The notes under the pieces: generated by a model
Databases searched by the model: none
What the model saw: only the letters and a program-made list of their open reading frames with translations
What the model was told of the DNA's origin: nothing
Part shown: one piece after another, positions 42,368 to 50,432 of the stretch
Numbering within the stretch: position 1 is the first letter of the stretch
Layout: every line of letters starts with the position of its first letter
From: Litorimonas sp965205225
Lineage (GTDB): Bacteria > Pseudomonadota > Alphaproteobacteria > Caulobacterales > Maricaulaceae
Direction of reading: 5' to 3'
DNA: 64,000 bases
Assembly (NCBI GenBank): GCA_965205225.1
Contig: CBDBFZ010000003.1
Location: 806,001 to 870,000 of the forward strand
Position numbers and translations under genes: made by a program

Positions 42368-42852
42368 GCGGCGCGACACCCAAGCTGCGTCGTCAGGCTC
42401 GGCTTTCTGCTGTCCAGGCGCTCTACCAGATGGATGTGACGGACACGAAGTCGAAACAAGTCATCTTTGAATTTCTTAGCCACCGCTTCGGTTTCGAGGA
42501 TGAAGCGGGCATGGTTGCGGCGGACGAGCGCTTCTTCGAAGAGCTTGTCGAAGGGGTCGTCCGCGAACAGGATGCGATTGATGCGAAGCTGGATCTGCAA
42601 CTTCCCGAAAAATGGCCGCTTTGTCGACTTGATATGACTTTGCGAGCCACATTGAGGGCGGGCGTTTTTGAAATTACGCAACGTCCCGATGTACCCGCTC
42701 TCGTCATTATCGACGAATATGTGGCAATCGCGTCAGATTTCTTCGACGGCAAAGAGCCGGGTATGGTCAACGCGGTGATGGACAAAATCGCCCGATCCGT
42801 CCGTTCGGCTGAATTCGGTTTGCCTGATCCCAGTGATCAGGCCGCCTGTTGA
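42364..42852 (+). CDS. nusB: Transcription antitermination factor NusB
   Basis: RNA-binding antitermination factor that works with NusE/S10 on rRNA operons. The all-helical protein has R-R-Q-A-R-L-S-A-V-Q-A-L-Y-Q-M-D near the N-terminus and V-I-I-D-E-Y-V-A-I-A at about 118-127. The GTG start overlaps the ribH stop, and its own stop overlaps the TTG of thiL, so three genes are translationally linked. Confidence 0.95.
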   Translation: MSGATPKLRRQARLSAVQALYQMDVTDTKSKQVIFEFLSHRFGFEDEAGMVAADERFFEELVEGVVREQDAIDAKLDLQLPEKWPLCRLDMTLRATLRAGVFEITQRPDVPALVIIDEYVAIASDFFDGKEPGMVNAVMDKIARSVRSAEFGLPDPSDQAAC

Positions 42853-43751
42853 ACGAGCGCGACTTTATCGCTCTGCTGCGCCCGCTCGCCGGGCCAAGCG
42901 CGCTGAACCTAGATGATGATGCGGCGATAATGACGCCACCGACTGGTCACGATCTTGTCCTGTCCAAGGATATAATGGTGGAAGGGATCCATTTTCCGAG
43001 CGGTTATATTGGCGGCGGGTTTTCCGAGCGTCTTCTGCGCGTGGCTATGTCGGATCTGGCCGCGAAAGGCGCCCGACCCATCGGTTACATGCTGTCCGTT
43101 GCCTGGCCGCGCGGACGAGCGGCGCACTGGCTGAAAGGGTTTGTGCAGGGCCTGAGTGATGCTCAGTCCAGCTTTGATTGCCCCCTGATAGGTGGCGATA
43201 CGACTTCAACGGAGGGTCCGTTAGTGGCGAGCGCGACGGTTTTCGGCATTGTTCCATCTGGCGAAATGGTGACGCGGTCTGGCAGTAAGGCCGGAGATGA
43301 TGTCTGGTTCACGGGGCGACTGGGTCTTGCCGAAGCCGGACTCGCGATTGTGATGGGAAAGCCCAGCCACGTGTCACCGGATGACCAGTTTGCCGCCGAA
43401 GACGCCTATCTTAGGCCTGAACCACGGTTCGCATTTTGCAAGACGCTACGCCGTTACGCATCTGCCTGCGCCGATATATCCGATGGTTTGCTGAGCGAAG
43501 CGGGGCATATTGCAGACGCCAGTCAGGTCCGGATCGATCTGTCCAGTGTCTATACGGACATAACCGGTATTGGTTTTGGCGATGATTATGAACTACTGTT
43601 TACGGCAGCGCCTGAAAATCGGGACCCGCTGATCGCGGGTGCCAAGGCGGTCAGCCTGCCGATTACACGGTGTGGGTCCGTTCACGCCGGAACAGGTGTG
43701 TCAGTTGATGATGTTGCCGTCCAGCCGAGCGGCTACAGGCACACGTTCTAG
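42849..43751 (+). CDS. thiL: Thiamine-monophosphate kinase
   Basis: Phosphorylates thiamine monophosphate to the diphosphate cofactor. It contains D-D-A-A near residue 23, V-E-G-I-H-F near 46, the metal motif G-G-D-T-T near 115, and A-D-I-S-D-G-L-L plus G-D-D-Y-E-L-L-F in the C-terminal domain. At 300 residues it is shorter than the usual 320-335; the segment between S-D-G-L and G-D-D-Y-E is compact. The TTG start overlaps the nusB stop. Its stop overlaps that of the convergent bamE gene. Confidence 0.94.
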   Translation: MNERDFIALLRPLAGPSALNLDDDAAIMTPPTGHDLVLSKDIMVEGIHFPSGYIGGGFSERLLRVAMSDLAAKGARPIGYMLSVAWPRGRAAHWLKGFVQGLSDAQSSFDCPLIGGDTTSTEGPLVASATVFGIVPSGEMVTRSGSKAGDDVWFTGRLGLAEAGLAIVMGKPSHVSPDDQFAAEDAYLRPEPRFAFCKTLRRYASACADISDGLLSEAGHIADASQVRIDLSSVYTDITGIGFGDDYELLFTAAPENRDPLIAGAKAVSLPITRCGSVHAGTGVSVDDVAVQPSGYRHTF

Positions 43752-44242
43752 CGCGGACCGCCACCGTCGCCTGGAATATCTTGTCCCCCGCCGATCCGGT
43801 CGGTTGGCAGGCGTCCAATCGTACCGAAAATCTGTTCTAGCACAGAAAGTTCGCGGCCCCGTGTCGGCGTTTCACGATTTTCGTAATTGACGATCCGGCG
43901 GTCCTCGATGCCATATTCCGCGACTTGCGTGACCTGACCATCGGCGTTGAAGCTGATCGCAGTCACTGATTGTTCCTGAATTTGAGGACGCAGATAGGCG
44001 TAACGTTCGCGCACCTGATTGATGTAATACCAGGTGTCTTCTTCAACATCTTCGTCGAATGTCCCTTCGATAGACGGACTACCCAGCGATGCCAAGACAC
44101 TCGCCTTGGTATCGGAACTCGGATTAATCTCTTGAGGCTTGGCATCGGCCGTCGGGACATAGCCATGTATGCGCAGAATCGGATTGCATCCGGTTGCGAC
44201 AAGCGCACCGACTAACATGAGGGCTGTAACCGAATTGCGCAT
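43748..44242 (-). CDS. bamE: Outer membrane assembly lipoprotein BamE (SmpA/OmlA)
   Basis: Lipoprotein subunit of the BAM complex that inserts beta-barrel proteins. The ATG at 44242 follows a GGGAGAG ribosome site and gives MRNSVTALMLVGALVATGC, a lipoprotein signal with cysteine 19; the frame is open further upstream but adds no signal-like residues. The SmpA domain has L-A-S-L-G-S-P-S and the segment D-T-W-Y-Y-I. It is divergent from the cytochrome chaperone gene, the usual alphaproteobacterial arrangement. Confidence 0.93.
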   Translation of the reverse strand: MRNSVTALMLVGALVATGCNPILRIHGYVPTADAKPQEINPSSDTKASVLASLGSPSIEGTFDEDVEEDTWYYINQVRERYAYLRPQIQEQSVTAISFNADGQVTQVAEYGIEDRRIVNYENRETPTRGRELSVLEQIFGTIGRLPTDRIGGGQDIPGDGGGPR

Positions 44243-44343
44243 GGGCGATCTCTCCCTTAGGGCGCCCGGACAGGGCGGGTCGGCCCTAGCCAAACAGCTC
44301 GGTGCGCGCAAGCACCCGGCGCGGTAGATGACGGAGGCTTAAC

Positions 44344-44880
44344 ATGGGGTTGTTTAACCGGTTAATGGGGCGCGAGCTGCCGGAGCGCCGTGATGGGCGC
44401 CGCATTTATTTTCGTCTGCTCGAGCAAGCACGGGATCCATCCTTTTTTGGTCCTGGTCGGTTTGCAGACAATTATGACGGCCGAATTGATACGATCAGCC
44501 TGCATATGGCAGTCATGATGGACCGGCTGTGGGTTGAAGGCAACGATGGCACTCTTCTAAATCAGGCATTGTTCGATGAAATGAAGGATGATTTCGAGAT
44601 CGCACTGCGTGAAGAGGGGATCGGCGACACAGGCGTGAAAAAACGGATCAAACCCATGATCAGCTACTTTTATGATCGTTTGCAGGCTTACACAGATGCG
44701 CTGAATACAGAATCACCGCAGAAATCCATAGCGGATACGCTCAGGATCGAACCGGATCCTGATGCGCCGATCACTTTTGAACTTAAAGTCGCTGATTACG
44801 CGCTCGATTGGCTGGCAGGTCTGCGAAAGCTCTCATTGGAGCAGATTACGCAAGCGCGTTTCTCCTTTCCCGAGGTTTAG
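44344..44880 (+). CDS. Ubiquinol-cytochrome c chaperone family protein (CBP3-like)
   Basis: Related to mitochondrial CBP3/UQCC1, which assists cytochrome bc1 assembly. The 178-residue protein has the family pattern Y-x-x-L-L-E-Q-A-R-D-P-x-F-F and a D-x-F-x-x-R/H-M-x-V-M-x-D-R-L stretch (here L-H-M-A-V-M-M-D-R-L), then a helical C-terminus. A DUF177 gene normally lies between it and plsX; here the plsX frame begins within 20-40 nt instead. Confidence 0.88.
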   Translation: MGLFNRLMGRELPERRDGRRIYFRLLEQARDPSFFGPGRFADNYDGRIDTISLHMAVMMDRLWVEGNDGTLLNQALFDEMKDDFEIALREEGIGDTGVKKRIKPMISYFYDRLQAYTDALNTESPQKSIADTLRIEPDPDAPITFELKVADYALDWLAGLRKLSLEQITQARFSFPEV

Positions 44881-44917
44881 CCTATGACTCGCCGGGTTGG
44901 AGCTTTATAGCAATTTG

Positions 44918-45970
44918 ATGTTGGAAGGCCTTGTCATATCTGTTGATGCCATGGGCGGCGATGATGCTCCCGACATGGTGATTAAGGGGTTGGAGTATTT
45001 CCTGACACATGAAGGGCAGGGACGCCGCGCGCGATTTCTGCTGCATGGCGATCAAGCGAAGCTGGCGCCCTTGCTGGCCAAATCGACGCGCACACGCGAA
45101 CGATCCGAAGTCGTCCACACCGAAAAAACCATTTCAATGGACGACAAACCGTCCCAAGCCCTGCGTCGCGGCAAGGACAGTTCCATGTGGAATGCTGTGG
45201 CGTCGGTAAAGGCCAAGCGGGCGGAAATCGCTGTTTCGGCGGGCAATACGGGCGCGCTGATGGCGATTAGCAAGCTGCAACTCCGCATGAAGCAAGGGGT
45301 TCAACGCCCCGCGCTGGCTGCTGCCTGGCCAAGATTGAATGGTGTGTCCGTTGTTCTGGATGTCGGTGCCAACATCGATGTGGACCCGGCGCAGCTGACC
45401 GAGTTCGCGATCATGGGCGAAGCCTATTACAAAGCGATCTACAAGAAAGATAAACCGTCCATCGGTCTTTTGAATGTCGGGACCGAGGATCAGAAAGGGA
45501 ATGCGGTCATTCGGGCTGCGCATGAACGCCTGTCGCAGAGCCAGCTGGATCTGAACTATGCAAGCTATGTCGAAGGCAATGATATTTCGACCGGCTCTGT
45601 CGATGTGATCGTAACAGACGGATTTACCGGCAATATCGCCCTGAAAACGGCGGAAGGCACGGCCAAGCTTATCGGTACATTTTTCAACGAGGCTTTGCAG
45701 GGCAATATCTGGTCGAAAATTACCACTTGGCTGAATGCCTTTGCCCTATTCAAACTGAAGCGCCGGATTGATCCGCGCCGCGTGAACGGGGCCGTGTTTC
45801 TGGGCCTAAACGGCATTGTCATCAAAAGCCATGGCGGGACGGACCGGATTGGGTTTGCCAACGCCGTGAATATCGCAGTCGGTCTGGTGGAAACGGATTT
45901 CATGCACGCTATCGACCGCCGTCTCGACGCCCTGCATGACGAAGACGACAATATCGGGTTCATCACATGA
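44918..45970 (+). CDS. plsX: Phosphate acyltransferase PlsX
   Basis: Makes acyl-phosphate from acyl-ACP for phospholipid synthesis. The chosen ATG gives M-L-E-G-L-V-I-S-V-D-A-M-G-G-D; a TTG seven codons upstream is also open. Motifs are D-A-M-G-G-D-D-A-P, S-A-G-N-T-G-A-L-M and D-G-F-T-G-N. The length of about 350 is normal. The stop overlaps the fabH start by 4 nt. Confidence 0.95.
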   Translation: MLEGLVISVDAMGGDDAPDMVIKGLEYFLTHEGQGRRARFLLHGDQAKLAPLLAKSTRTRERSEVVHTEKTISMDDKPSQALRRGKDSSMWNAVASVKAKRAEIAVSAGNTGALMAISKLQLRMKQGVQRPALAAAWPRLNGVSVVLDVGANIDVDPAQLTEFAIMGEAYYKAIYKKDKPSIGLLNVGTEDQKGNAVIRAAHERLSQSQLDLNYASYVEGNDISTGSVDVIVTDGFTGNIALKTAEGTAKLIGTFFNEALQGNIWSKITTWLNAFALFKLKRRIDPRRVNGAVFLGLNGIVIKSHGGTDRIGFANAVNIAVGLVETDFMHAIDRRLDALHDEDDNIGFIT

Positions 45971-46935
45971 CTGTTCGCGCTGTTGTCCGAGGCATTGGCA
46001 GTTATCTGCCGGACTGCGTCATGGAGAATGCCGAGTTTGCCAATGTGCTTGGCCTGGATACGTCCGATGAATGGATCCTCGAGCGGACAGGTATCAAACG
46101 TCGGCATATCGCCGCAGAGGGTCAAACGACATCTGATCTGGGTTATGCTGCGGCCTTAAAAGCGCTCGATCATGCGAGTCTAACTTCTGTTGATCTGGAT
46201 CTAATCCTTGTTGCGACCTCCACGCCGGATCTGACGTTTCCATCCACTGCCACAATGATCCAGCACCGCTTGGGAATGACGCATGGCGCGGCGTTTGATG
46301 TGCAGGCCGTTTGCAGTGGTTTTCTTTACGGCATTCATACCGCCAATGCGTTGATTGCATCGGGTGCGCATAAGCGCATCCTACTGATCGGAGCTGAGAC
46401 GTTTTCGCGGATCTTGGATTGGGAAGACAGAGGCACGTGCGTTCTGTTCGGAGACGGAGCCGGGGCGATTGTGCTCGAAGGACAAACCGATACGGAAGAG
46501 GGTGTGATTCATTCGATCATCAGGTCCAATGGCGCGCATCGGGACATGCTTTATGTTGATGGGGGTCCGTCATCGACCGGAACGGTCGGTAAGCTGCGCA
46601 TGCTTGGCAATGCTGTCTTCAAGCATGCCGTGACGGATATCACCGGAATTATCCGAACCTGCGCTGACGAAGCGAACCATGATGTCCCATCAATCGACTG
46701 GTTTGTCCCCCATCAGGCGAACCAGAGAATCCTGACTGCTGTGGCGCGAAAGCTGAAATTGCGGCCTGAGCAGGTCATCTCTACTGTGGCTGATCATGCC
46801 AATACATCGGCAGCAAGCGTGCCGCTTGCGTGGGATGCAGCCGTGCGTAATGGGCGGATCAAAAAGGGCGATACTGTGATGCTGGAAGCGTTCGGTGGAG
46901 GTTTCACATGGGGCGCGTGCCTGCTTCTCTACTGA
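45967..46935 (+). CDS. fabH: Beta-ketoacyl-ACP synthase III
   Basis: Starts fatty-acid elongation by condensing acetyl-CoA with malonyl-ACP. The catalytic triad is visible as C116 in Q-A-V-C-S-G-F, histidine in V-P-H-Q-A-N and asparagine in N-T-S-A-A-S. The 322-residue length is standard. Translationally coupled to plsX and followed by ihfA, a conserved order. Confidence 0.97.
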   Translation: MTVRAVVRGIGSYLPDCVMENAEFANVLGLDTSDEWILERTGIKRRHIAAEGQTTSDLGYAAALKALDHASLTSVDLDLILVATSTPDLTFPSTATMIQHRLGMTHGAAFDVQAVCSGFLYGIHTANALIASGAHKRILLIGAETFSRILDWEDRGTCVLFGDGAGAIVLEGQTDTEEGVIHSIIRSNGAHRDMLYVDGGPSSTGTVGKLRMLGNAVFKHAVTDITGIIRTCADEANHDVPSIDWFVPHQANQRILTAVARKLKLRPEQVISTVADHANTSAASVPLAWDAAVRNGRIKKGDTVMLEAFGGGFTWGACLLLY

Positions 46936-47025
46936 ATTTGCGTAGTTTTTCTGCCCTTTCTAGTCATTTAACGCTTGCGCGCGGTGGCAAGTATTTGCTT
47001 TACAGATCGCTATGGAAGAAAGATC

Positions 47026-47334
47026 GTGAACACGGGTACCGTCACACGCGCCGATTTGGCGGAAGCTGTTTACAGTGAGATCGGATTATCCCGCTCTGAT
47101 TCAGCCGAACTTGTAGAATCCGTCATCGGCCATATTTCAGACGCTCTCTTCAAAGGCGAAAATGTGAAGCTTGCAGGTTTCGGCACGTTTCTGCTGCGCG
47201 AGAAGAATGAGCGCATTGGCCGGAACCCAAAAACGGGCGTCGAAGTGGCGATTACACCGCGCCGCGTCCTTGTCTTCAGACCGAGCCAGGTTCTGCGCGA
47301 ACGGATTGATTCATCTTTAAGCCCAAAACGGTGA
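47026..47334 (+). CDS. ihfA: Integration host factor subunit alpha
   Basis: DNA-bending protein. The GTG at 47026 yields M-N-T-G-T-V-T-R-A-D-L-A-E-A-V-Y, the standard alphaproteobacterial start; the open frame to 46975 was not used. The arm motif G-R-N-P-K-T-G and the T-P-R-R-V-L-V-F-R-P-S segment are present. About 102 residues. Upstream of a MerR-type gene as in related genomes. Confidence 0.95.
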   Translation: MNTGTVTRADLAEAVYSEIGLSRSDSAELVESVIGHISDALFKGENVKLAGFGTFLLREKNERIGRNPKTGVEVAITPRRVLVFRPSQVLRERIDSSLSPKR

Positions 47335-47363
47335 TACAGTTCGATTCGCAACGGGATTGATCC

Positions 47364-47873
47364 ATGCGAGCGAAGACAACACGCGCTTTCAGAACCATTA
47401 GTGAAGCCGGTGATGAACTCGGACTGCAGCCCCATGTTCTTCGTTTCTGGGAATCCAAATTCTCTGACATTACGCCGATCAAGCGGGGTGGCGGGCGGCG
47501 GTTCTATCGCCCGGAAGATATTGAGTTCCTGCGCGGCATCAAGACACTGCTTCATAATGAGAAACATCCGATCAAGGATGTCCAGAAGCTAATCGCGAAA
47601 AGCGGGGCGGCCCGCATCGTCGAGTTGGGACGATCCGTTGAACAAGCCTCGAGCGACCGCGATCTTTCGGACACGAAACTCGTCCCTGAGCGGATTGAAA
47701 AGCCGACCGTTGACGTCTCCGCTGTGCCCGAACTTGCCACTACCACTGTGGCCGCTCCAGTCGCGCCGCTCACGCCGCCTACCAAACCTAAGGACTTGTC
47801 TGGACTTCGCGATGCGCTCAGCCGTCTCGAAACACTTAAAAGTCAGTGGGACAGTTTCGACTCTGCCAGTTAG
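47364..47873 (+). CDS. MerR-family transcriptional regulator
   Basis: The winged-helix DNA-binding domain occupies about residues 8-80, with the signature L-x-x-x-P-H-V-L-R-F-W-E-S-x-F and G-G-R-R-F-Y-R-P-E-D. The rest (about 90-169) is a low-complexity linker rich in Ala, Pro and Thr ending in a short helix. No metal-binding cysteines are present. It is a conserved neighbour of ihfA; its targets are unknown. Its stop codon lies inside the first unit of a 13-bp tandem repeat. Confidence 0.9.
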   Translation: MRAKTTRAFRTISEAGDELGLQPHVLRFWESKFSDITPIKRGGGRRFYRPEDIEFLRGIKTLLHNEKHPIKDVQKLIAKSGAARIVELGRSVEQASSDRDLSDTKLVPERIEKPTVDVSAVPELATTTVAAPVAPLTPPTKPKDLSGLRDALSRLETLKSQWDSFDSAS

Positions 47874-47951
47874 TTTGGGCAGTTAGTTTGGGCAGTTAGT
47901 TTGGGCAGTTGGTTTGGGCAGTTAGTTTGGGCAGTTAGTTTGGGCAGTTAG
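47868..47951. repeat. 13-bp tandem repeat (minisatellite), about 6.5 copies
   Basis: Units of agttagtttgggc repeat six times plus a partial copy; the fourth unit has one change (agttgg). The first unit contains the MerR gene's TAG stop. The near-perfect copies suggest copy number may vary between strains. Confidence 0.95.
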
Positions 47952-48009
47952 TCTTCGTCTGTCACTGTCTGTCTTTAGTCGATCCGGGGGGTCGGCCGTG
48001 ATTGCCATC

Positions 48010-48038
48010 TTGCGGCCATACGCTCATCTGCTTATAGC
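48010..48038 (+). promoter_or_regulatory. Promoter of tRNA-Pro(GGG)
   Basis: TTGCGG and TATAGC are separated by 17 bp, with the tRNA beginning 19 bp after the -10 element. Confidence 0.5.
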
Positions 48039-48056
48039 CCGCGCGCACATGTGGAA

Positions 48057-48133
48057 CGGAGTATGGCGCAGTCCGGTAGCGCACACGCCTGGGGGGCGTG
48101 GGGTCGCAGGTTCGAATCCTGCTACTCCGACCA
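48057..48133 (+). tRNA. tRNA-Pro (anticodon GGG)
   Basis: A 77-nt cloverleaf with encoded CCA. The acceptor CGGAGTA pairs with TACTCCG, the anticodon loop is CTGGGGG giving GGG, and the T-arm is GCAGG-TTCGAAT-CCTGC. It reads proline CCC/CCU codons. Confidence 0.97.
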
Positions 48134-48196
48134 CTTGTTCTATCAGGGCTGTCATTGTCGCAGCCCATTTGCCACGCGAGTGTCTATAGACCACCC

Positions 48197-49240
48197 ATGG
48201 CCATGTCCTTTGAAAAGCGAGTCCCCGGATGGATGACGGGATGGTTGGGATTCATGGTCCTGCTTGTGATCGCCATGATCGTGATTGGCGGCGCGACCCG
48301 ACTGACGAATTCCGGTCTGTCGATCACAGAATGGATGCCAATCCGGGGAGCCTTGCCGCCATTGTCCGAAGAAGCATGGATCGCTGAGTTCGAAAAATAC
48401 AAACAAATCCCGGAGTTTAAAGCGGAACATCCGGGTATGGATCTGAACGGGTTTCGGGTTATCTATTTCTGGGAATGGACCCATCGCCAACTAGGTCGTA
48501 TTATCGGGTTGGCCTACGCCGTTCCCTTTCTGATTTTGGCACTTGGACACCGCATTCCGACAGGGCGGAGTTTGACGTTTTTTTCCGTGCTCATGTTGAT
48601 TGGTATCCAGGGAGCGATTGGTTGGTGGATGGTTCATTCGGGCCTGCAGGAGGGCATGGTCGCGGTCAGCCATTACCGGCTTGCCACCCATCTCGGCATG
48701 GCGTTCATTATTCTGGGCGTTCTGCTGTGGCTCTATTTTGAATCGCTGCGGCAATGGCGACGTGATACCGCTAGGCAAGGGCGTGGCTGGTTGCCACCGC
48801 TCTTTCTGGGGCTTGTCTATATCCAGATCATCACCGGGGCCTTTGTTGCCGGTACCAATAGCGGCAAGATCTATAATAGCTGGCCGTGGATGGATGACGG
48901 TTTCGTCCCCTCGGGCTATTGGTTCCAGAGTCCGGCCTGGCGGAACCTGTTCGAGAATGCGGCGGCCATTCAGTTCAATCACCGTCTCCTGGCTTATGGT
49001 TTGCTCGCTCTGTTTGCGGCTTTGGCCGTTACCAATCGGCGTAATAGCATGCTTCGCGTTCCCATAATTATGCTGGGCGTTCTGCTTTGCTGGCAGGTCG
49101 GTCTCGGTATCTGGACCTTGCTGGCTGTAGCGCCATTGAACCTCGCCCTACTTCATCAGTTCAGCTCGGTTCTCGTCTTTATTGCAACTCTGTGGGTGGT
49201 GTACCGCTGGAAAAGATACGGTAATAAAATACCGTTTTAA
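48197..49240 (+). CDS. ctaA: Haem A synthase (type 2, COX15-like)
   Basis: Oxidises haem O to haem A for cytochrome c oxidase in the inner membrane. The ATG at 48197 (M-A-M-S-F-E-K-R-V-P-G-W) was used because the open frame upstream runs into the tRNA. It has about eight helices, the signature G-G-A-T-R-L-T-N-S-G-L-S-I-T-E-W near residue 32, and haem-ligand histidines in the W-T-H-R-Q-L-G-R, S-H-Y-R-L-A-T-H-L and F-N-H-R-L-L-A-Y contexts. About 347 residues, normal for the alphaproteobacterial type. Confidence 0.95.
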   Translation: MAMSFEKRVPGWMTGWLGFMVLLVIAMIVIGGATRLTNSGLSITEWMPIRGALPPLSEEAWIAEFEKYKQIPEFKAEHPGMDLNGFRVIYFWEWTHRQLGRIIGLAYAVPFLILALGHRIPTGRSLTFFSVLMLIGIQGAIGWWMVHSGLQEGMVAVSHYRLATHLGMAFIILGVLLWLYFESLRQWRRDTARQGRGWLPPLFLGLVYIQIITGAFVAGTNSGKIYNSWPWMDDGFVPSGYWFQSPAWRNLFENAAAIQFNHRLLAYGLLALFAALAVTNRRNSMLRVPIIMLGVLLCWQVGLGIWTLLAVAPLNLALLHQFSSVLVFIATLWVVYRWKRYGNKIPF

Positions 49241-49291
49241 TAAATCTTTGATTTATATAATGAATTAAGCACCTATCTGTAAAGTCGAGGC

Positions 49292-49320
49292 TTGACGGTG
49301 TTGTTGAGCACGCCTATTGC
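49292..49320 (+). promoter_or_regulatory. Promoter of rplM-rpsI
   Basis: TTGACG and TATTGC lie 17 bp apart, leaving a leader of about 60 nt before the rplM start. No secondary structure typical of a ribosomal leader was obvious. Confidence 0.5.
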
Positions 49321-49384
49321 GCACCCAACCTTTTCGTCGAAGGTCCGCTACCCGGCGAGACTTTTGTTATTTCCGAGGGACGAA

Positions 49385-49855
49385 ATGAAAACCACGAAGT
49401 TTCTGAAGACGGCGGAGGTCGAGAAAACCTGGATCGTCGTTGACGCTGAGGATGCCGTTGTTGGCCGTCTCGCGTCATTTGTCGCCATGCGACTGCGCGG
49501 CAAGCACCGCCCGGACTATACCCCTCATATTGATTGCGGCGACAATGTCGTCATCATCAATGCCGATAAGGTGAAGTTCACCGGCAACAAGCTGATGGAC
49601 AAGAAATATTACCGCCACACGGGTCACTCCGGCGGTATCAAGGAAACGACGCCTGAGAAAATTCTGGGTGGCCGTTTCCCGGATCGCGTCACGCGTAAGG
49701 CCGTGCAGCGTATGTTGCCGAAAGAGTCACCTTTGGCGCGTCAGCAACTGTCCAATCTGCGTGTATATTCCGGTGCCGAACATCCGCATTCTGCACAAAA
49801 CCCCATCACGGTAGATTTCAAATCCGCCAACCGCAAAAACGTCAAGGGAGCCTAG
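49385..49855 (+). CDS. rplM: Ribosomal protein L13
   Basis: Large-subunit assembly protein. The ATG at 49385 follows GAGGGA and gives 156 residues starting M-K-T-T-K-F-L-K-T-A; the longer open frame begins inside the promoter. Motifs include V-G-R-L-A-S and the V-R-M-L-P-K type segment Q-R-M-L-P-K. Four nucleotides separate it from rpsI. Confidence 0.97.
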   Translation: MKTTKFLKTAEVEKTWIVVDAEDAVVGRLASFVAMRLRGKHRPDYTPHIDCGDNVVIINADKVKFTGNKLMDKKYYRHTGHSGGIKETTPEKILGGRFPDRVTRKAVQRMLPKESPLARQQLSNLRVYSGAEHPHSAQNPITVDFKSANRKNVKGA

Positions 49856-49859
49856 ATCT

Positions 49860-50363
49860 GTGACTGACCAAGACACAGTCGTTGCGACAAGCCTCGAAGA
49901 CCTCAAAGCTGCAATGGAAGATCAGGGCGCCGAAGCCACTCAAGATATGCCGCTTCCCGATCCGAAGATCGATGAACATGGCCGCTCCTATGCCACCGGC
50001 AAACGTAAGAACTCCATCGCCCGCGTCTGGATCAAACCAGGATCTGGTAAGATCATCGTCAATGGCCGTGATCAGGAAGTCTATTTCGCTCGTCCCGTGC
50101 TTCGCTTGATTATCGCTCAGGCTTTTCAGGTCGCTGATCGTGTTGACAGCTATGACGTTATGGCCACGGTCAAAGGCGGCGGCCTGTCTGGACAGGCGGG
50201 TGCTGTGCGTCACGGCATTACCAAGGCTCTGACCTACTATGAGCCTGCGCTGCGTCGTCCGCTCAAGGCGGCTGGGTTTATCACCCGTGACTCGCGTGTT
50301 GTTGAGCGTAAGAAATACGGTAAGGCGAAAGCCCGTAAGAGCTTCCAGTTCTCGAAACGCTAA
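49860..50363 (+). CDS. rpsI: Ribosomal protein S9
   Basis: Small-subunit protein whose C-terminal tail reaches the P-site tRNA. GTG start. The S9 core starts near A-T-G-K-R-K-N-S-I-A-R-V, preceded by an acidic ~45-residue extension usual in alphaproteobacteria. The tail ends K-A-R-K-S-F-Q-F-S-K-R. A hairpin terminator follows. Confidence 0.97.
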   Translation: MTDQDTVVATSLEDLKAAMEDQGAEATQDMPLPDPKIDEHGRSYATGKRKNSIARVWIKPGSGKIIVNGRDQEVYFARPVLRLIIAQAFQVADRVDSYDVMATVKGGGLSGQAGAVRHGITKALTYYEPALRRPLKAAGFITRDSRVVERKKYGKAKARKSFQFSKR

Positions 50364-50390
50364 GCGAACCTTTACGGTTTATAGCTTCAA

Positions 50391-50422
50391 GGCGCTTCGG
50401 GAAACCGGGGCGCCTTTTCTTT
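50391..50422 (+). terminator. Intrinsic terminator after rpsI
   Basis: The stem GGCGC/GCGCC with an inner CGG-gaaa-CCG pairing is followed by TTTTCTTT, 27 bp after the S9 stop and just before the argC start. Confidence 0.8.
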
Positions 50423-50432
50423 GGGGGCAAAT

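Noticed and set aside
47868..47951. CRISPR-like array
   Set aside because: Units are 13 bp, directly abutting, with no spacers and no cas genes nearby.
48098..48196. N-terminal extension of ctaA
   Set aside because: It overlaps the tRNA-Pro gene; the family N-terminus matches the ATG at 48197.
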